Notes under the pieces: generated by a model
Databases searched by the model: none
The model's input: only the letters and a program-made list of their open reading frames with translations
Told to the model about the DNA's origin: nothing
In this document: positions 8,419 to 17,076 of the stretch, in pieces
Layout of the letters: each line of letters starts with the position of its first letter
Numbering within the stretch: the first letter of the stretch is position 1
Source of the DNA: Polyangiaceae bacterium
Lineage (GTDB): Bacteria; Myxococcota_A; Polyangia; Polyangiales; Polyangiaceae
Direction of reading: 5' to 3'
DNA: 64,000 bases
Assembly: GCA_019637265.1 (NCBI GenBank)
Contig: JAHBVY010000014.1
Coordinates: forward strand, 22,714 to 86,713
Made by a program: the position numbers and the translations under genes

Positions 8419-9102
8419 CTACTTGGCGCCGGCGATGCGCCACTGCATCCCGATGCGGGTGCTCATGCCCACGTCCGTGCCGCGGATGCGACCCTCGGCG
8501 TCGAGGTAGTAGTTGGTGGGGAACGCCTGCACGCGGTAGGCGGCGATGGCCGCCGCGTCGCCGAGCAGCACCGGGTAGCGGATTTGATGCTCCTTCACGA
8601 AGCGCCGGATCGCCTCCGGATCGTCGCCGTCGGCCACCACGGTGATCAGCGCCTCGTCCGGCTCGAGCGCGTCGTGCAGCCGATTCAAGGTGCCGAGCTC
8701 TTGGAGACACACGCCGCACCAGGTCGCCCAGAAGTGCACCAGCACCCGCTTGCCGCGCAGCGCCTCCAGATCGAAGCGCGAGCCGTCGAGCATGGCGAGT
8801 TGGAGTTGCGGGGCTTGCTGTGAGCCGTCGCTCGGCAGCAGGGTGCGCGTGCGGTAGTGGCTCGCGCCGAGGAAAATCAGCACCACGACGACGCCCTGCA
8901 GCGCCCAGCCGAGCGCGCGTCGGGCGAAGCTCTTCCGAGCCTGCGGGGCGCCTGTGTCAGCTGGGCTGACGGCTGCGTCGCTGCGCTGGGTGTCAGCTGG
9001 GCTGACGGCTGCGTCGCTGCGCTGGATGTCAGCTGCGTCGCCGCGCTCGCTGCCTGGCTCTTCGGGGGGCGCGCTGGTGCGCGCTTCACGCGGGGTCGTC
9101 AT
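8419..9102 (-). CDS. TlpA/ResA-like membrane-anchored thioredoxin-fold protein
   Basis: 227 aa from ATG at 9102. An N-terminal cytoplasmic segment of about 60 residues includes a perfect tandem repeat of RSDAAVSPADT. One membrane anchor follows (LGWALQGVVVVLIFLGAS), then a periplasmic thioredoxin domain with the redox motif WATWCGVC and the downstream cis-Pro loop AFPTNYYLD. This is the TlpA/ResA layout, used in thiol reduction of periplasmic proteins or cytochrome c maturation; no cytochrome genes are near, so the substrate is unknown. The frame extends to 9285, but that part crosses a hairpin and a palindromic repeat. The chosen start lies inside the end of the upstream ORF (9086-9673), a 17-bp overlap. 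Confidence 0.82.
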   Translation of the reverse strand: MTTPREARTSAPPEEPGSERGDAADIQRSDAAVSPADTQRSDAAVSPADTGAPQARKSFARRALGWALQGVVVVLIFLGASHYRTRTLLPSDGSQQAPQLQLAMLDGSRFDLEALRGKRVLVHFWATWCGVCLQELGTLNRLHDALEPDEALITVVADGDDPEAIRRFVKEHQIRYPVLLGDAAAIAAYRVQAFPTNYYLDAEGRIRGTDVGMSTRIGMQWRIAGAK

Positions 9103-9673
9103 CCTTCGAGCGACCCAATAGGGCCATGAGGGCGCGAGCGGCAGCCCCCCTAGAGCGGCGATCAGTTTGCCACCCCGCGAGCCCGAGAAAACGCCCCCAT
9201 GCAGGGCGAGGGCGCGTTTTCTCGGGCTCTTCGCCGCTTGCTGCTTCTCTTCTCGGCGCTCCAGTTGCTGATTTGAGGACGACAAACGGTAAACCGTTTG
9301 TCGTCCTAGGCCCCCGATCCGTTGGCTTCTCCCCGCCGTGCGCCTCCTCCGCGCTCGCTCGCTGCTCGAGCACCCTCCTCGGCAGCCCGCCCGCCGCCTT
9401 GGACAGCTGCCGCGCGAGGAGCGGGGTGGTGAGCAGGCTGCGGCTGAGCTTGGCTGCCAGCGCGAGCGGGGTGGTGCCGTGCGCCTCGACGGTGACGCGC
9501 TCCCCGAGCGTGGTGTCTTCGAGCGCGCCGCGCGCGACGGTGCGCGTGCCGTCCGAGCGGATCTCGATCACCAAGCGCGCCACGACGGGTGGCTCGGGCG
9601 CGGCCTCACGGAGCGCGCTCGAGCTCGCCGAATCGGGCGCGGTTAGCTCGGAGGTCGAGTCGTCGTCAGCCAT
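9086..9673 (-). CDS. Hypothetical protein whose C-terminal part is repeat-derived
   Basis: 195 aa. Residues 1-115 look protein-like: an acidic Ser/Ala N-terminus, then VVARLVIEIRSDGTRTVARGALEDT and KLSRSLLTTPLLARQLSKAAG. I do not recognise the family. From about residue 120 the frame runs through palindromic element E3 (RTTNGLPFVVLKS) and then through the 14-bp stem-loop, so the last 75 residues may be an extension gained by insertion of repeats that removed the original stop. It overlaps the start of the TlpA-like gene by 17 bp. Confidence that the N-terminal part is a real gene is moderate. Confidence 0.5.
   Translation of the reverse strand: MADDDSTSELTAPDSASSSALREAAPEPPVVARLVIEIRSDGTRTVARGALEDTTLGERVTVEAHGTTPLALAAKLSRSLLTTPLLARQLSKAAGGLPRRVLEQRASAEEAHGGEKPTDRGPRTTNGLPFVVLKSATGAPRREAASGEEPEKTRPRPAWGRFLGLAGWQTDRRSRGAAARALMALLGRSKDDDPA
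9181..9227. repeat. Perfect 14-bp stem-loop
   Basis: Inverted repeat GCCCGAGAAAACGC / GCGTTTTCTCGGGC with a 19-nt loop. It lies within the 3' half of the 9086-9673 ORF and just upstream of the preferred TlpA-like start. It could be a terminator-type hairpin or part of a mobile repeat; no U-tract follows on either strand. Confidence 0.75.
9240..9310. repeat. Dispersed palindromic element, copy E3 (in frame in an ORF)
   Basis: Best-preserved copy: two perfect 15-bp arms, AGGACGACAAACGGT and ACCGTTTGTCGTCCT, with only two bases between (9276-9307), preceded by TTCTCGGCGCTCCAGTTGCT. It sits inside the 9086-9673 reading frame, which stays open through it. Confidence 0.8.
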
Positions 9674-9754
9674 GGCGCGCGTCCATCGTCAGGTAGCCGT
9701 CTCGACGTCTCCGATCCATTCCATCCGCACAGCGCTCCGAATGTTTAGCACGGC

Positions 9755-10570
9755 TCACGGCGCGGCGGTGTCGCCGGGCAGGCGCTGGCGCGGCTTCTTG
9801 CCTTGCCAGGGGACCCAACGCGCGTCGTCTCGGAGCGCGGCGTCGCACGCCGGAGGCCGTGTTTCCCCGCTGTAAATGGGCTGCCCGCCGTCGTCGTTGT
9901 CGAAGGCCAGGATCGTCTCGTGCTCATCGATGAAGTAGGCCTCCTGCACGCCGTGCACTTCGGCGGCGGGCCAGGCGTAGCCAACCCAGCGCCGCTCGGC
10001 GAGCTCTTCGTCCACGGGCGTTCCGGGCTGCGCGGTGAAGCCGCCGCCGAGCTTCGGCAGGCAGACGATGTAGAGGTAAGCGCCGCCCACCGCGGCGGGC
10101 CCGAGCGGCGTGTCGATGCGCCCCGAGAGCTCGCGGTTGAGCAGCGCCGCGGTGAGCGGCCTGCCGGTGCGCAGCGGGATATCGCCGCCGAGCTCCGGGA
10201 TCCACACGGCGGAGCCGATGCCGTCACCGTCGGGATCCACGTAGGCGAAGCGGCGCATGGTGTCTTGCGCGACCACCAATCCGCGCAGCTTGGAGACCGC
10301 GAGCTTGCTGGCCGCGCGCTCCCCTCCCGCCACCACCCCGGGCACCGCCTCGGTGACGACGAAGCGCAGCAGCCCGATCAGGGTGAGCACCCCCGCCAGC
10401 ACGTGGAGCCCCACGAGCAAGCGCCCACCACCGCCGCGAGAGAGCGTCGCGGCGGCGCTGATCAGCACCAGCACGCCGACGAACAAAGACAGCTTACTGA
10501 ACCAGATGCAGGCGAGCCCGAGCGCGACCACCGCGAGGGTGCGCGCGAGCGTGTGGCGGGGAGAGCTCAC
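9755..10570 (-). CDS. Multi-pass N-terminal membrane protein, unknown function
   Basis: 271 aa with a GTG start at 10570. The first about 80 residues contain two to three hydrophobic segments (ARTLAVVALGLACIWFS, FVGVLVLISAAATL, GLHVLAGVLTLIGLLRFVV). The remaining about 190 residues form a soluble domain with RRFAYVDPDGDGIGSAVWIP, a DPDGDG element that could bind calcium, followed by GAYLYIVCLPKLGGGFTAQPG and VGYAWPAAEVHGVQEAYFIDEHETILAFDN. The second part looks like a processed, pilin-like or envelope domain exposed outside the membrane, but I cannot name the family. It lies upstream of the 9673 ORF on the same strand with an 81-bp gap. Confidence 0.6.
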   Translation of the reverse strand: MSSPRHTLARTLAVVALGLACIWFSKLSLFVGVLVLISAAATLSRGGGGRLLVGLHVLAGVLTLIGLLRFVVTEAVPGVVAGGERAASKLAVSKLRGLVVAQDTMRRFAYVDPDGDGIGSAVWIPELGGDIPLRTGRPLTAALLNRELSGRIDTPLGPAAVGGAYLYIVCLPKLGGGFTAQPGTPVDEELAERRWVGYAWPAAEVHGVQEAYFIDEHETILAFDNDDGGQPIYSGETRPPACDAALRDDARWVPWQGKKPRQRLPGDTAAP

Positions 10571-10960
10571 GTGGCTGCTCTACCAAGGGCACCCGGATGA
10601 GAGAACCCGCACCGACGTGTGGCGGCTGGTCGCAGCCTCACAGCGCCTGGTTCGGATCGCGGGTTGGGGGCAACGAATGCCGTCGCAACAGTGACGGTCA
10701 ACCCGCGCCTCACAGTGCCTGGTTTGGATCGCAGGTTGGGGGTGCACTCCCTCTTGGTGCACGACGAGGAGTCATCGAGAGACGTGTTCATGCGCTAGGT
10801 GTCGCTCTTGTCACGGTCGTCGACCTCATAGGCGGCTCCGCGCGGACCTGAAGAACACCGAGTAGAGCTTTGAGGCGTTGAAGAGCCGGTTGGACGGCAC
10901 CGCACCGCGAAACGCTGCGAGCCGCGCGCCGTCGACGCTTCGTGAAGGTTCATGGCGCGC
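10571..10960. other. Intergenic region with a 35-bp direct repeat
   Basis: 390 bp between two minus-strand genes. It contains two direct copies (32 of 35 identical) at 10636-10670 and 10708-10742, each beginning CCTCACAG and ending GGTTGGGGG. Near 10881-10905 is GGTTGGACGGCACCGC, also found after the BASS transporter gene at 35846. No gene with family similarity is seen. Confidence 0.6.
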
Positions 10961-12244
10961 TCAAGGCTTGTTGCGCCTGACGGGCACCACCTCCACGCGG
11001 GCGGCGGCGTCCTCCGGCATCGAGTAGCTGCCGGGGGAGCCGGGCTTGCTCGCGTCTTGCACCTCGACGCGTGGCTCTGGGCGCGGCGGCTTCGCAGCCA
11101 CGTGCTGGATGGGCAGCGAGGGTTGCGTCGGGGTCGTCGAGGGTGAGTTCGCGGTTGGGCTCGTGGCGGTTGGGCTCGCGGCTGCGCCTTCGCTCGTCGC
11201 GGGCGTGGGGCTCGCCTCGGCGGTGGGCTCGTCGTCTTCGACGGGGACCAGGCGCGCGCCGTCGGGGCCGCACAGGTGGAGATCTTCTTCGGCGGGCTGC
11301 AGCGCCTGGGTGCCGAGTGGGCGCGCCGGCTGCGTGCGTCGATTGTCCTCGCGCTGAGCCGCCGGGCGTCCTTGGGGCGCGGTGCGGAGATCGGCTGGCT
11401 TCGGCGCGCTCGTCGCGGAGCGTGGGCGCGCGGCGGGGAGCCCTTCACGCGCCGTGGGCGCGGCTTCGCGCGCGGGCTTGAGCGGGGCGCGGGCGCTGAG
11501 CCGCGGGACTCGTGGATCGGGCTGGGTCTTGCGCGGATCGAGCTGCACTTGGGTCAGGGCACCTGCCAGCTCGGGGGGTGGCGAGGGGCGCGCTGTTGGC
11601 GCTGATACGTGGGGTGCTGCGTCCCCGCTCGGTGAAGGGCGCCGCGTGAGCTCGCCCTGCAGGCGCGCGAGCTCTTCGCTCATGCGCGTGGCGGCGCGCA
11701 GCGCCACGTCGCGCGCTTGCTCGGCCTCCTGCGCTCGCGTGCTCGCGGACGTCAGCTCGCGCCGGAGCCGCTCGAGCTCAGCGCTCGCGGCGGCTCCCCG
11801 TTGGGCTCGGTGGTCGCGCAGCGCGAGCTCGGCCAGCGCGTCATCACGCTCCCGGCGCAGCGCCGTGAGCTCCTGCTCATGATCGTCGAGGAGCAGCGCC
11901 AAGAACGCGTCTTGCTCCTCTTGCAGCGCCACCTGATCGGGGCCCGCCGCGGGGGCGCGCCTCAAGGTTTGGAGCTCGACCTCCAGCGCGGCGAGGCGCT
12001 CGAGGTGACGTCGACCCGAGGCCTCCGCCCGCGCCAGCTCTTGGCGTAGCGTTTCCAGCTCGGAGGTTTGGCTCGAGAGCTCTTGCTCGAGGTCGTGCGC
12101 CGCGGAGCGCAGGCGCGCCAACAAGGCCTGCGCCGCCCGGCTCGACTCGGGGGGAAGCTCGCTCTGCGCTGCGCGCGGCTTCAGCCCGCTCGTGGGATGC
12201 ACGGAGGGAGCGTCGGTGGGCTTCGCTTGGGACACGAACCACAC
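10961..12244 (-). CDS. Coiled-coil protein with long disordered C-terminus
   Basis: 427 aa; the first possible start is GTG at 12244, with another GTG at 12235. Residues 30-215 are almost all Leu, Glu, Arg and Ala heptads (LRSAAHDLEQELSSQTSELE, LERLAALEVELQTLRRAP, ERLRRELTSASTRAQEAEQA), a long coiled coil. Residues 215-427 are Pro, Ser, Thr and Ala rich with no fold signature, ending in a basic VEVVPVRRNKP. No signal peptide or membrane segment is seen, so a cytoplasmic structural or scaffold role is possible. The gene stands alone; the neighbours give no functional hint. Confidence 0.6.
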   Translation of the reverse strand: MWFVSQAKPTDAPSVHPTSGLKPRAAQSELPPESSRAAQALLARLRSAAHDLEQELSSQTSELETLRQELARAEASGRRHLERLAALEVELQTLRRAPAAGPDQVALQEEQDAFLALLLDDHEQELTALRRERDDALAELALRDHRAQRGAAASAELERLRRELTSASTRAQEAEQARDVALRAATRMSEELARLQGELTRRPSPSGDAAPHVSAPTARPSPPPELAGALTQVQLDPRKTQPDPRVPRLSARAPLKPAREAAPTAREGLPAARPRSATSAPKPADLRTAPQGRPAAQREDNRRTQPARPLGTQALQPAEEDLHLCGPDGARLVPVEDDEPTAEASPTPATSEGAAASPTATSPTANSPSTTPTQPSLPIQHVAAKPPRPEPRVEVQDASKPGSPGSYSMPEDAAARVEVVPVRRNKP

Positions 12245-12426
12245 ACACTAGAGCATCCGTGGCCGGACACAAGAGCCTCCCGTGGAGGTGGTTAGACGGT
12301 GCCCAAGCGGGTTGGTGCGCTGGCAGACGGCTCCAGTCACTCAGCAGCTCGGCCGCGGGCGGCTTGGTCGTCGAGTGGCTCGGTCATTGAGCTCACCTCA
12401 TTGAGCTTGGCCATTGGGCGGCTCAC

Positions 12427-13518
12427 TCATTGCGCTGCCCGGTCATTCAGCGCTTCGCCGAGCCCTCGACTGATCTGGTGCAGCGCTTCGTCAGCGTCCG
12501 GGACCACTCCCGTCAGGTTGGCGAAGCCGTGCACCAGGGAGTCGAAGCACACGTCCACCGTGGGGACGCCGGCTCCGCCGAGGCGCTTCGCGTAGGCGCG
12601 CCCCTCGTCACGCAGCACGTCGAAGCCCGCCGTGTAGATGTGAGCTGGGGCGAGCCCGGTGAGATCTTCGGTGAGCCCAGGGGAGGCGAGCGGGTCCAGC
12701 GTGAAGTCCCCCGCGCCGAAGTAGAGGTCACGGAACCAGACGAGATCGGGACCCTCCAGCAGGTAGCCCCGGCTGAAGGTGGTCACGCTCGCTGTCTGGA
12801 GTCGGAAGTCGAGCCCGGGGTAGAGCAGGAGCTGGAGCGCGGGGGCGATGGGCTCGTGGCGCAGCGCCTGGCACACCACCGCCGAGAGGTTCCCGCCGGC
12901 GCTGTCACCACCCACCGCGAGGCGCGCTGGGTCCAGGCCGAGGGCGCCCGCGTGCTCGCCCAGCCAGCGGAAGGCGGCGATGGCGTCGAGCGGCGCCGTG
13001 GGGAAATGATGCTCGGGGGCGAGGCGGTACTCGACGGAGCACACCGTGACCCCGGAGTCGTCAGCCAAGCGCCGCGCCACCTTGTCGTGGGTGTCGATGT
13101 CGCCGAGCACCCAGCCGCCGCCGTGGAGCCACAGCAAGGCAGGGCCGCCGGGCTTCGCGCCGTGGGGGGTGTAGAGGCGCGCCCTGAGCTTCGTCTGGGT
13201 GATGTTCGGCGCCGAGCCGCTGGGGATCCAGGTGTCGTGCACGCGGCGCATGGGGCGCGCCTCCCCGCCGAGCGCCTTCCAGGTGATCTTCGAGAGCGCC
13301 CGCGCGCTCTCGGGGGTTTGGCCATGGGCGAGCGAGGGCCCCAGCGCGCGCGTGAGGCGGGTGAGCAGCGCGAGCTGAGGCGCCAGGGTGAGGCCCTCCA
13401 CCACGTGAGGCCCCCCGGCGAGGCGCCGCAGTGTGCGCGGAGGCAACGCCAGCACGCGGCGCAGCGCCGGGAGCTGGAGTGGGAGGGTGGCGCTGACGAG
13501 GCGCGCGGCCAAGGCCAT
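12427..13518 (-). CDS. Alpha/beta hydrolase, hormone-sensitive-lipase family esterase
   Basis: 363 aa from ATG at 13518. It carries the HSL-family oxyanion motif LWLHGGGWVLGD, then VTVCSVEYRLAPEHHFPTA, the nucleophile motif VGGDSAGGNLSA, a GFDVLRDEGRAYAKRL block holding the acidic residue, and the catalytic His in LVHGFANL, so the complete Ser-Asp-His triad is present. Such enzymes cleave short- to medium-chain esters. The frame is open further upstream to 13635, but the chosen ATG lies only two bases after the stop of the protease gene (13521-13523), so the two are almost certainly co-transcribed and perhaps translationally coupled. The first about 80 residues before the hydrolase fold are Arg/Leu-rich and unrecognised. 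Confidence 0.87.
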   Translation of the reverse strand: MALAARLVSATLPLQLPALRRVLALPPRTLRRLAGGPHVVEGLTLAPQLALLTRLTRALGPSLAHGQTPESARALSKITWKALGGEARPMRRVHDTWIPSGSAPNITQTKLRARLYTPHGAKPGGPALLWLHGGGWVLGDIDTHDKVARRLADDSGVTVCSVEYRLAPEHHFPTAPLDAIAAFRWLGEHAGALGLDPARLAVGGDSAGGNLSAVVCQALRHEPIAPALQLLLYPGLDFRLQTASVTTFSRGYLLEGPDLVWFRDLYFGAGDFTLDPLASPGLTEDLTGLAPAHIYTAGFDVLRDEGRAYAKRLGGAGVPTVDVCFDSLVHGFANLTGVVPDADEALHQISRGLGEALNDRAAQ

Positions 13519-13520
13519 CG

Positions 13521-15824
13521 TCAGCGCCTCCGCCGCACCCAGAGGCCGAGGCCAAGCAGTAAGCCGAGCAGACCACCCAGGTGCGGCGCCGACGACCGAC
13601 CTTGAGTCTTCGAGTCGGCGACGCGGCAGCCGCAACCACCGCCGGAGACGTCGCCCTCATCCGTCAGCTGGCTCGAGCCCGCGCTGCCAGCGACCCCCGC
13701 CGTGCCCTCGAGCCCCGCGCTGCCGCCCGCGCCGGTGCCCGCCGTACCGGCGCTGCCGCCCGCGCCGCCGGCGCCACCCGCGCCGCCCGTGCTCGGCTCG
13801 CCCAGGTGCGTGACGCTGATCTCCGGCGAGCTGAAGGGGCAGTTCTGGTGCGACAGGACCACGTAATACTCCGCGGTCGGGTCGAAGGGCGGATTGCTGT
13901 CGGCGTCGATCACGATCTCGCCCGCCCTGCCGGTGAGGCCCGCCACCGAGTAGTCATAGTCCCGTACCTCGGGGATGAAGCCTTGGCGGCTCATGCCCAC
14001 GTGCTGCCCTTTGCGCACGTAGATCCCCCAGTCGAGGTCCCCGCTGCCTTGCGGCAACAGGTTCACGTCGAAGCGGATGCCGTGAGCGCCAGTGTCTGCC
14101 TGGGAGACGAAGTGAAACAGGCTCGTTAGGGTCACGAACTGCTTGGCCGATTGGCAGCCACCGCCCAGCAGCTGGGCGACCATGTCGAGGCCCAGCATGT
14201 TGGTGGCGACGGGGCTGCCCGCCTCGAGGGGCAGCACGTTGTCGCACTGATCCAACCCGCGCGCCGTGACGGCGGCCTCCACCGTCGTGAGATCGGCGGC
14301 CGTCAGTGTGCCCGCCTGTTCCATGGCCGCGGCCGTTTGCTTGAGCCCGCGCCCGAAGTCCCCGAAGGTGCTGGTGGTGGTGAGCAGGCTCGCGGCCCCC
14401 CACACCAGCTGATCGGCCACCTCTTTCCCGAGCTCCTCGCGGAGGTGCCAGCCCAGGTTCCCGATCAGCTCGCCGTCGGCGTGCACCTCACCGACCATGT
14501 CGCTGGGGCAGGTCTTGGTGGGCGCCGCGAGGTTGCGCTGCGCCCCGAGGGCGCCGAGCGAGGTCTCCCCGAGCAGCGGGTCGCCGTTCTCGGAGCAGGC
14601 GAAGTAGTCGCTGATCCCCTCGTCGATGGAGCCACCCCAGGGGGACAGCCCGTAGGCGCTCGTCGCGACCTGACCGCCGTTGTACCCGATGGCGTTGTGG
14701 CTCACGTAGTGCGTGAACTCGTGGAGGAAGACGTCGCTGTCGAGGGCGAAGTCCACGACGCTGCCCTGCCCGATGCCGATCAAGTTCGGCGCGCGGAAGT
14801 CGCCGGTGATGCCCTGGGGCGAGAAGAAGGCGTTGTCCATCAGCGAGCCGTTGTCCTGCACGTTGGCGACGGCGGTCAGCTTCCAGCTCGCGGCGCTCAT
14901 GTCCACCGCGAGGTTCGCCTCGTAGAACTCCTTCATCCGCGTCAGGTGGTAATAGAGGTTGACCTGGGCGAAGGCGTCCTCGGTGTCGCGCGGGTTGGTC
15001 GGCGGGTCGTAGAGGAAATCCTCTCCCGAGTTGGGCCCCACCTCCTGCACCACCGTGATCGACCCGCGGTTGATGTCGCCGCCGCTGTAGTTGGTGACCG
15101 TCAGGTGACCGTTCCAACCGGTCAGGCGCTGGGGATCGCTCGCGACGAGCTCCAGGAGCTCGACGTCCTCCAGGTTCGGGGTGGTGACGGGATCACGCGG
15201 GTAGACGCGGCCATGGGCGTGCACCGCGCGCGGCGCCTGCCCGTGGATGACGCCGCTCTTCGCGTTCACGTAGGTGCGCCAGCCACCATCGACCGTGGGG
15301 ATGTCGACTCGCCAAACCAGGATGCCCCCCACGCTGTCGTCGCGGAGCACCCCCAGCTCGGTCTCCGCGGGCGCGATGTTCATGCTGAGCCTCGGGTTGT
15401 GGCGGGCGAACTCGACAGCATGCCTGAGCGCCTCTGCGGGAGAGAGGGCAGGGTTCGGAGCGACGTGGAGTGACCTCGCGACGTCGACCACCACGCTGTC
15501 CACCCGGCCGCCCGCCGTGCGCACCACCACGTGGCTATCGAACACCGGGAGCCCCTGGTGGCGCTGGCTGAAGCGCACCGTGCGGATCCCGCCGAGGGCG
15601 AGCTCACGCTGGAGGCTCAGCTCCGCGCGCTCGAGCCCGAAGGCGCGCCGCTCGGTTTGGAGCAGGCGCTCCGCCAGCTTGGCGGCGGGCGCCGAGCTCG
15701 CGATGGGCGTCAGCGCGCGCGCCGACGCGGGCAGATCGTTCGGGCCGTACCAGGTGGCGGCGGCGGCGCTCCCCGCTTGGAGCAGGCAGGCGGTGACGGC
15801 GAAGAGGGCGATGGGACGGCGCAT
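13521..15824 (-). CDS. Secreted thermolysin/fungalysin-like metalloprotease with MYXO-CTERM-type tail
   Basis: 767 aa from ATG at 15824. A signal peptide (MRRPIALFAVTACLLQAGSA) leads into a propeptide of about 200 residues, then a zinc protease domain with HEFTHYVSHNAIG near residue 368 and GSIDEGISDYFA downstream, which supplies the third zinc ligand Glu. After the catalytic domain comes a beta-rich region, a Gly/Ala/Ser/Thr linker of about 40 residues, and a C-terminal sorting signal: Cys-containing GGGCGC, a hydrophobic stretch (LGGLLGLLLGLGLWV) and RRRR. This three-part tail is the MYXO-CTERM pattern and predicts cell-envelope anchoring. The esterase gene follows at 2 bp. The longer ORF start at 15896 would bury the signal peptide and is rejected. 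Confidence 0.87.
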   Translation of the reverse strand: MRRPIALFAVTACLLQAGSAAAATWYGPNDLPASARALTPIASSAPAAKLAERLLQTERRAFGLERAELSLQRELALGGIRTVRFSQRHQGLPVFDSHVVVRTAGGRVDSVVVDVARSLHVAPNPALSPAEALRHAVEFARHNPRLSMNIAPAETELGVLRDDSVGGILVWRVDIPTVDGGWRTYVNAKSGVIHGQAPRAVHAHGRVYPRDPVTTPNLEDVELLELVASDPQRLTGWNGHLTVTNYSGGDINRGSITVVQEVGPNSGEDFLYDPPTNPRDTEDAFAQVNLYYHLTRMKEFYEANLAVDMSAASWKLTAVANVQDNGSLMDNAFFSPQGITGDFRAPNLIGIGQGSVVDFALDSDVFLHEFTHYVSHNAIGYNGGQVATSAYGLSPWGGSIDEGISDYFACSENGDPLLGETSLGALGAQRNLAAPTKTCPSDMVGEVHADGELIGNLGWHLREELGKEVADQLVWGAASLLTTTSTFGDFGRGLKQTAAAMEQAGTLTAADLTTVEAAVTARGLDQCDNVLPLEAGSPVATNMLGLDMVAQLLGGGCQSAKQFVTLTSLFHFVSQADTGAHGIRFDVNLLPQGSGDLDWGIYVRKGQHVGMSRQGFIPEVRDYDYSVAGLTGRAGEIVIDADSNPPFDPTAEYYVVLSHQNCPFSSPEISVTHLGEPSTGGAGGAGGAGGSAGTAGTGAGGSAGLEGTAGVAGSAGSSQLTDEGDVSGGGCGCRVADSKTQGRSSAPHLGGLLGLLLGLGLWVRRRR

Positions 15825-16077
15825 GGCGGAGCCTTTGGTGAGGAGGAGGCGAGCGCTCGGCGCGGCGATCGCGCGGGCGCCCCGACTGCCTATCACGGAT
15901 CGGCCGCAGCCCCCCCGCGTCTGGAGGCTCTGGTTCCCCCGCGGGGGATCGGCGGACTTCAGTGCTGCGCGTCGCGGGGAGTTGTCTCAACCTGCCTCGC
16001 CTCATCGCTGCCCTCGGGCGCTCGCGACCGATTAGGGGCCCATGCCGCCGCGCGGCTCGGGCTATGATGCCCCCCCG

Positions 16078-17076
16078 ATGCGGTCCCCCGGCTCCTCCCG
16101 CTTGGCTCGCTCACGTTCGCTGCTGGCCTGGAGCCGCGCGGCGCGCGCTGCCCTGCTCGGTTTCGTCGCGGCGCCCGGCCTGGCGCTCAGCCTCTCGGGG
16201 TGCAGCTGCGATGAAGAGCGCGCGCCGGCGCCCACGCCCTCGGCGCAAGAGGCGGAGCCCGCCATGCCGCCGGCGCGGCCGATCCAGGAGGTGAGCTTCT
16301 CGGCGGAAGACGGGGTGCCGCTCTCGGCGGAGCTGTTGCCAGGCATCCAACCGGACGACCCGCTCGTGGTGGTGGTGCATCGCTTCCATGGCGATCGCGC
16401 GGAGTGGAAGGACTTGCTTCAGCGGCTCTCGCAGCAAACGGTGGGGCTCAGGGTGGTGAGCCTGGATTTGCGTGGGCACGGGGCGAGCCATCGCGACGCG
16501 GAGGGGGGTGTGCTGAGCTCGGGCGCGCTGTCACGCGAGCAGATCCCCAAGCTGCAGCGCGACGTGGAGGCCGCGATTCAGTTCGGCAAGCGAGACGTCA
16601 GCCCGGCTTTCGTGGTGCTGATCGGCAGCTCGCTCGGCGCGACCTTGGTGGCGCAGGTGGCCGCGAAGAGGCCTGACGTGAAGGCGTTGGTGCTGATTTC
16701 TCCGGGCGCGCTGCTCGAGGGACAAGACGTGTACTCCGCTTACGCCGAGGTCAGGCACCTCCCCACGCTGTTCGCGGTGGGGCGCGGTGACAACGTCTCC
16801 AGCGCGCCGATCGGCTCCTTGAAGCAGATGGCCAAGCGCGGTGAGCTGAAGGAGTACGACAGCCCGCATCACGGCGGGCTGCAGCTCGGCAACAGCGTGC
16901 CGCAGCTGTGGCACGACGTGGAGGGTTGGTTGCTCACGGTGCGGCGCACGGTAGACAGCGCCGCTGCCGATGCGGCGGACGCCGGGGCGGGGGACCCGGT
17001 GGACGATCAAGCTGACGGAATGAGCCGTGCACCTGACGCGCCGAACGACGCGGCAGCGCAGGCGGAGGGGGAGTGA
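16078..17076 (+). CDS. Lipoprotein alpha/beta hydrolase, first gene of the Che operon
   Basis: 332 aa from ATG at 16078. An Arg-rich N-terminus and hydrophobic stretch end in a lipobox LSGC, so the protein should be lipid-anchored. The hydrolase fold is clear: VVVVHRFHGDRAEW at the oxyanion-hole strand, VSLDLRGHGASHRD, the nucleophile elbow VLIGSSLGATL, LFAVGRGDNVS carrying the acidic residue, and YDSPHHGGLQL with the catalytic His. The last 40 residues are Ala/Asp-rich. Its stop codon overlaps the cheY start (TGATG), which ties its translation to the chemosensory operon. An envelope enzyme as leader of such an operon is unusual. An upstream ATG at 16042 is possible but less likely. Confidence 0.8.
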   Translation: MRSPGSSRLARSRSLLAWSRAARAALLGFVAAPGLALSLSGCSCDEERAPAPTPSAQEAEPAMPPARPIQEVSFSAEDGVPLSAELLPGIQPDDPLVVVVHRFHGDRAEWKDLLQRLSQQTVGLRVVSLDLRGHGASHRDAEGGVLSSGALSREQIPKLQRDVEAAIQFGKRDVSPAFVVLIGSSLGATLVAQVAAKRPDVKALVLISPGALLEGQDVYSAYAEVRHLPTLFAVGRGDNVSSAPIGSLKQMAKRGELKEYDSPHHGGLQLGNSVPQLWHDVEGWLLTVRRTVDSAAADAADAGAGDPVDDQADGMSRAPDAPNDAAAQAEGE

